From NCBI GenBank assembly GCA_052400665.1, contig JBQTGK010000011.1: a stretch of DNA of 64,000 bases. One strand, given 5' to 3'. This document shows positions 63,057 to 64,000 of this stretch, piece after piece; the stretch's first letter is position 1, and each line of letters begins with the position of its first letter. A program made the translations under genes and the position numbers. Under the pieces are notes generated by a model, which searched no databases, was not told the DNA's origin, and saw only the letters and a program-made list of their open reading frames with translations. The DNA is from JBQTGK01 sp052400665. GTDB taxonomy: Bacteria; Bacteroidota; Bacteroidia; Bacteroidales; Marinifilaceae.

Positions 63057-63899
63057 ATGAAGAAAAGCTTATTACTAATTATTGGTCTTGCATTATTTTG
63101 TACCGCAAATGTATCGGCACAAACAAATGCTACTAGTGTATACACTAAAAATCATATTAAAAATCGTAAACCAATTCCGTTCTCGAATATTCGCGAATCG
63201 GATGTAATGTGGTCTAAATTGGTATGGCGGATTGTTGATCTAAGAGAAAAAATGAACCTTCCTATGTACTATCCAACAGAACCGCAGGATGATCGTTATA
63301 GTTTAATTGATCTTTTGATGTATGGAATAGAAAATGAAGGATTAACAGCTTATGGGACTAACGACGATGAGTTTAAAGTGCCAATGACGGTAGATGAAAT
63401 CTATGCTAAATTTGATGCACAAAATGATACCATTACTCAACGAGATATTACAGGTAAACTAGTCAAAAAAATCATACCTGGAGAAATGCATACCGATGAT
63501 GTAAAACGCTATATCATGAAAGAGCAGTGGTTTTTCGATAAACAAACCTCTACAATGCAGGTTCGTATTATTGGTATTTGTCCGATTAGAGAGTATGTTA
63601 AAGATGGAGATTCTGCAATGGATGGAGTTCAGAAAAAGAAATTATTTTGGGTTTACTTTCCTGAAGTAAGACCTTTACTGGCTACACACGAAGTGTTAAA
63701 TCCTTTTAATGATGCAGCTCGATACTCTTTCGATGACTTATTTATGAAAAGAAGATTTGCAAGCTTTATTACTCAAGTTTCAAACGTTCATAACAATAGA
63801 AGTATTAGCGAATATACTGTTGGTATAAACTCAATACTTGAGGCTGAAAAGATTAAAAATGATATTTTCACGTACGAGCACGATCTTTGGGAATTCTAA
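63057..63899 (+). CDS. porN: T9SS ring protein PorN/GldN
   Basis: A 280-residue periplasmic protein, signal peptide 1-22 (cleavage after VSA). Seen: ESDVMWSKLVWRIVDLREKMNLP near 45-67, a DUF-type core with IGICPIREYVKD near 178, and LFWVYFPEVRPLLATHEVLNP near 196. It forms the ring with PorK. Last gene of the operon, 15 bases after porM. Confidence 0.93.
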   Translation: MKKSLLLIIGLALFCTANVSAQTNATSVYTKNHIKNRKPIPFSNIRESDVMWSKLVWRIVDLREKMNLPMYYPTEPQDDRYSLIDLLMYGIENEGLTAYGTNDDEFKVPMTVDEIYAKFDAQNDTITQRDITGKLVKKIIPGEMHTDDVKRYIMKEQWFFDKQTSTMQVRIIGICPIREYVKDGDSAMDGVQKKKLFWVYFPEVRPLLATHEVLNPFNDAARYSFDDLFMKRRFASFITQVSNVHNNRSISEYTVGINSILEAEKIKNDIFTYEHDLWEF

Positions 63900-63924
63900 A
63901 ACTTATATTATAAAAATAAAAAAG

Positions 63925-64000
63925 ACACTATCCCGCAAAGTGTGTAAATGAAATTTATAGGGTTAGGCGTTTAGTCTGACCCTATCTTCAAATATAGTTA
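63925..64000. mobile_element. possible end of an IS256-like insertion sequence, cut by window edge
   Basis: Just after porN, GACACTATCCCGCAAAGTGTG (starting 63925) resembles terminal repeats of IS256-like elements in Bacteroidota, followed at about 63957-63985 by an imperfect hairpin ATAGGGTTAG/CTGACCCTAT. No transposase is within the window. The same bases could instead form porN transcription-ending hairpins. Confidence 0.3.

Noticed and set aside
1..64000. CRISPR arrays, tRNA or rRNA genes, prophage
   Set aside because: No regularly spaced repeats, no cloverleaf or rRNA-like stretches and no phage structural genes were seen while reading both strands.

Overview
The window is a low-GC chromosomal segment from a member of the Bacteroidota. 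The evidence is SusC/SusD transport, type IX secretion (T9SS) genes, a FecR/ECF-sigma surface-signalling cassette, and promoters of the form TTTG-N19/20-TAnnTTTG with almost no Shine-Dalgarno signal. Gene content and order (porX next to porW/sprE, and an uninterrupted porP-K-L-M-N) suggest an anaerobic or facultative marine Marinilabiliales/Marinifilaceae-like lineage. That placement is inference only.

Layout. 1-4800: 3'-truncated waaA (Kdo transferase) divergent from a large unknown outer-membrane protein. 4885-7500: HAD phosphatase, alanine dehydrogenase, tsaE. 7521-18096 (minus): T9SS regulator porX, T9SS lipoprotein porW/sprE, mrp, an Atl-type alkyltransferase-like gene, trmB, gldH, a PSP1/RicT-like gene and holB. 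18555-20850 (plus): pgk, then a LuxE-type acyl-protein synthetase gene that looks frameshifted near its 5' end. 21006-28245 (minus): a Leloir galactose operon galT-galE-galK-MFS transporter-galM behind a GntR-family regulator, with a promoter, a tandem operator candidate and a long structured leader. 28348-36258 (minus): ECF sigma, FecR, SusC with an STN domain, SusD and a zinc-metallohydrolase lipoprotein. A probable antisense small RNA lies between fecR and susC, and a secreted papain-family peptidase lies upstream. 37631-50926: housekeeping genes (YjbR, response regulator, YraN, LD-carboxypeptidase, metG, an HU/SPOR protein, galE2-rfbB, glmS, a GT5-like half-synthase, panC-panD, rfaE2). 51015-57780: radA, an orphan cobalamin riboswitch, a class A penicillin-binding protein, topA. 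58157-63899: the T9SS core operon porP-porK-porL-porM-porN. The last ~75 bases may be the end of an insertion sequence.

How it fits together. Three loci (porX-porW, gldH, porPKLMN) supply much of a T9SS. The sigma/FecR/SusC-STN set is a complete substrate-sensing and import system. The gal operon has all enzymes to take galactose to UDP-glucose and its own probable autoregulated repressor.

The most unusual signals are three non-coding ones. First, a B12 riboswitch with its own promoter and terminator but no recognisable gene to control (52390-52761). Second, a candidate ~85-nt antisense RNA at the susC 5' end (34346-34444). Third, a leader RNA upstream of galT with mutually exclusive stems (26924-27015). 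No tRNA, rRNA, CRISPR array, prophage or complete insertion sequence was seen.
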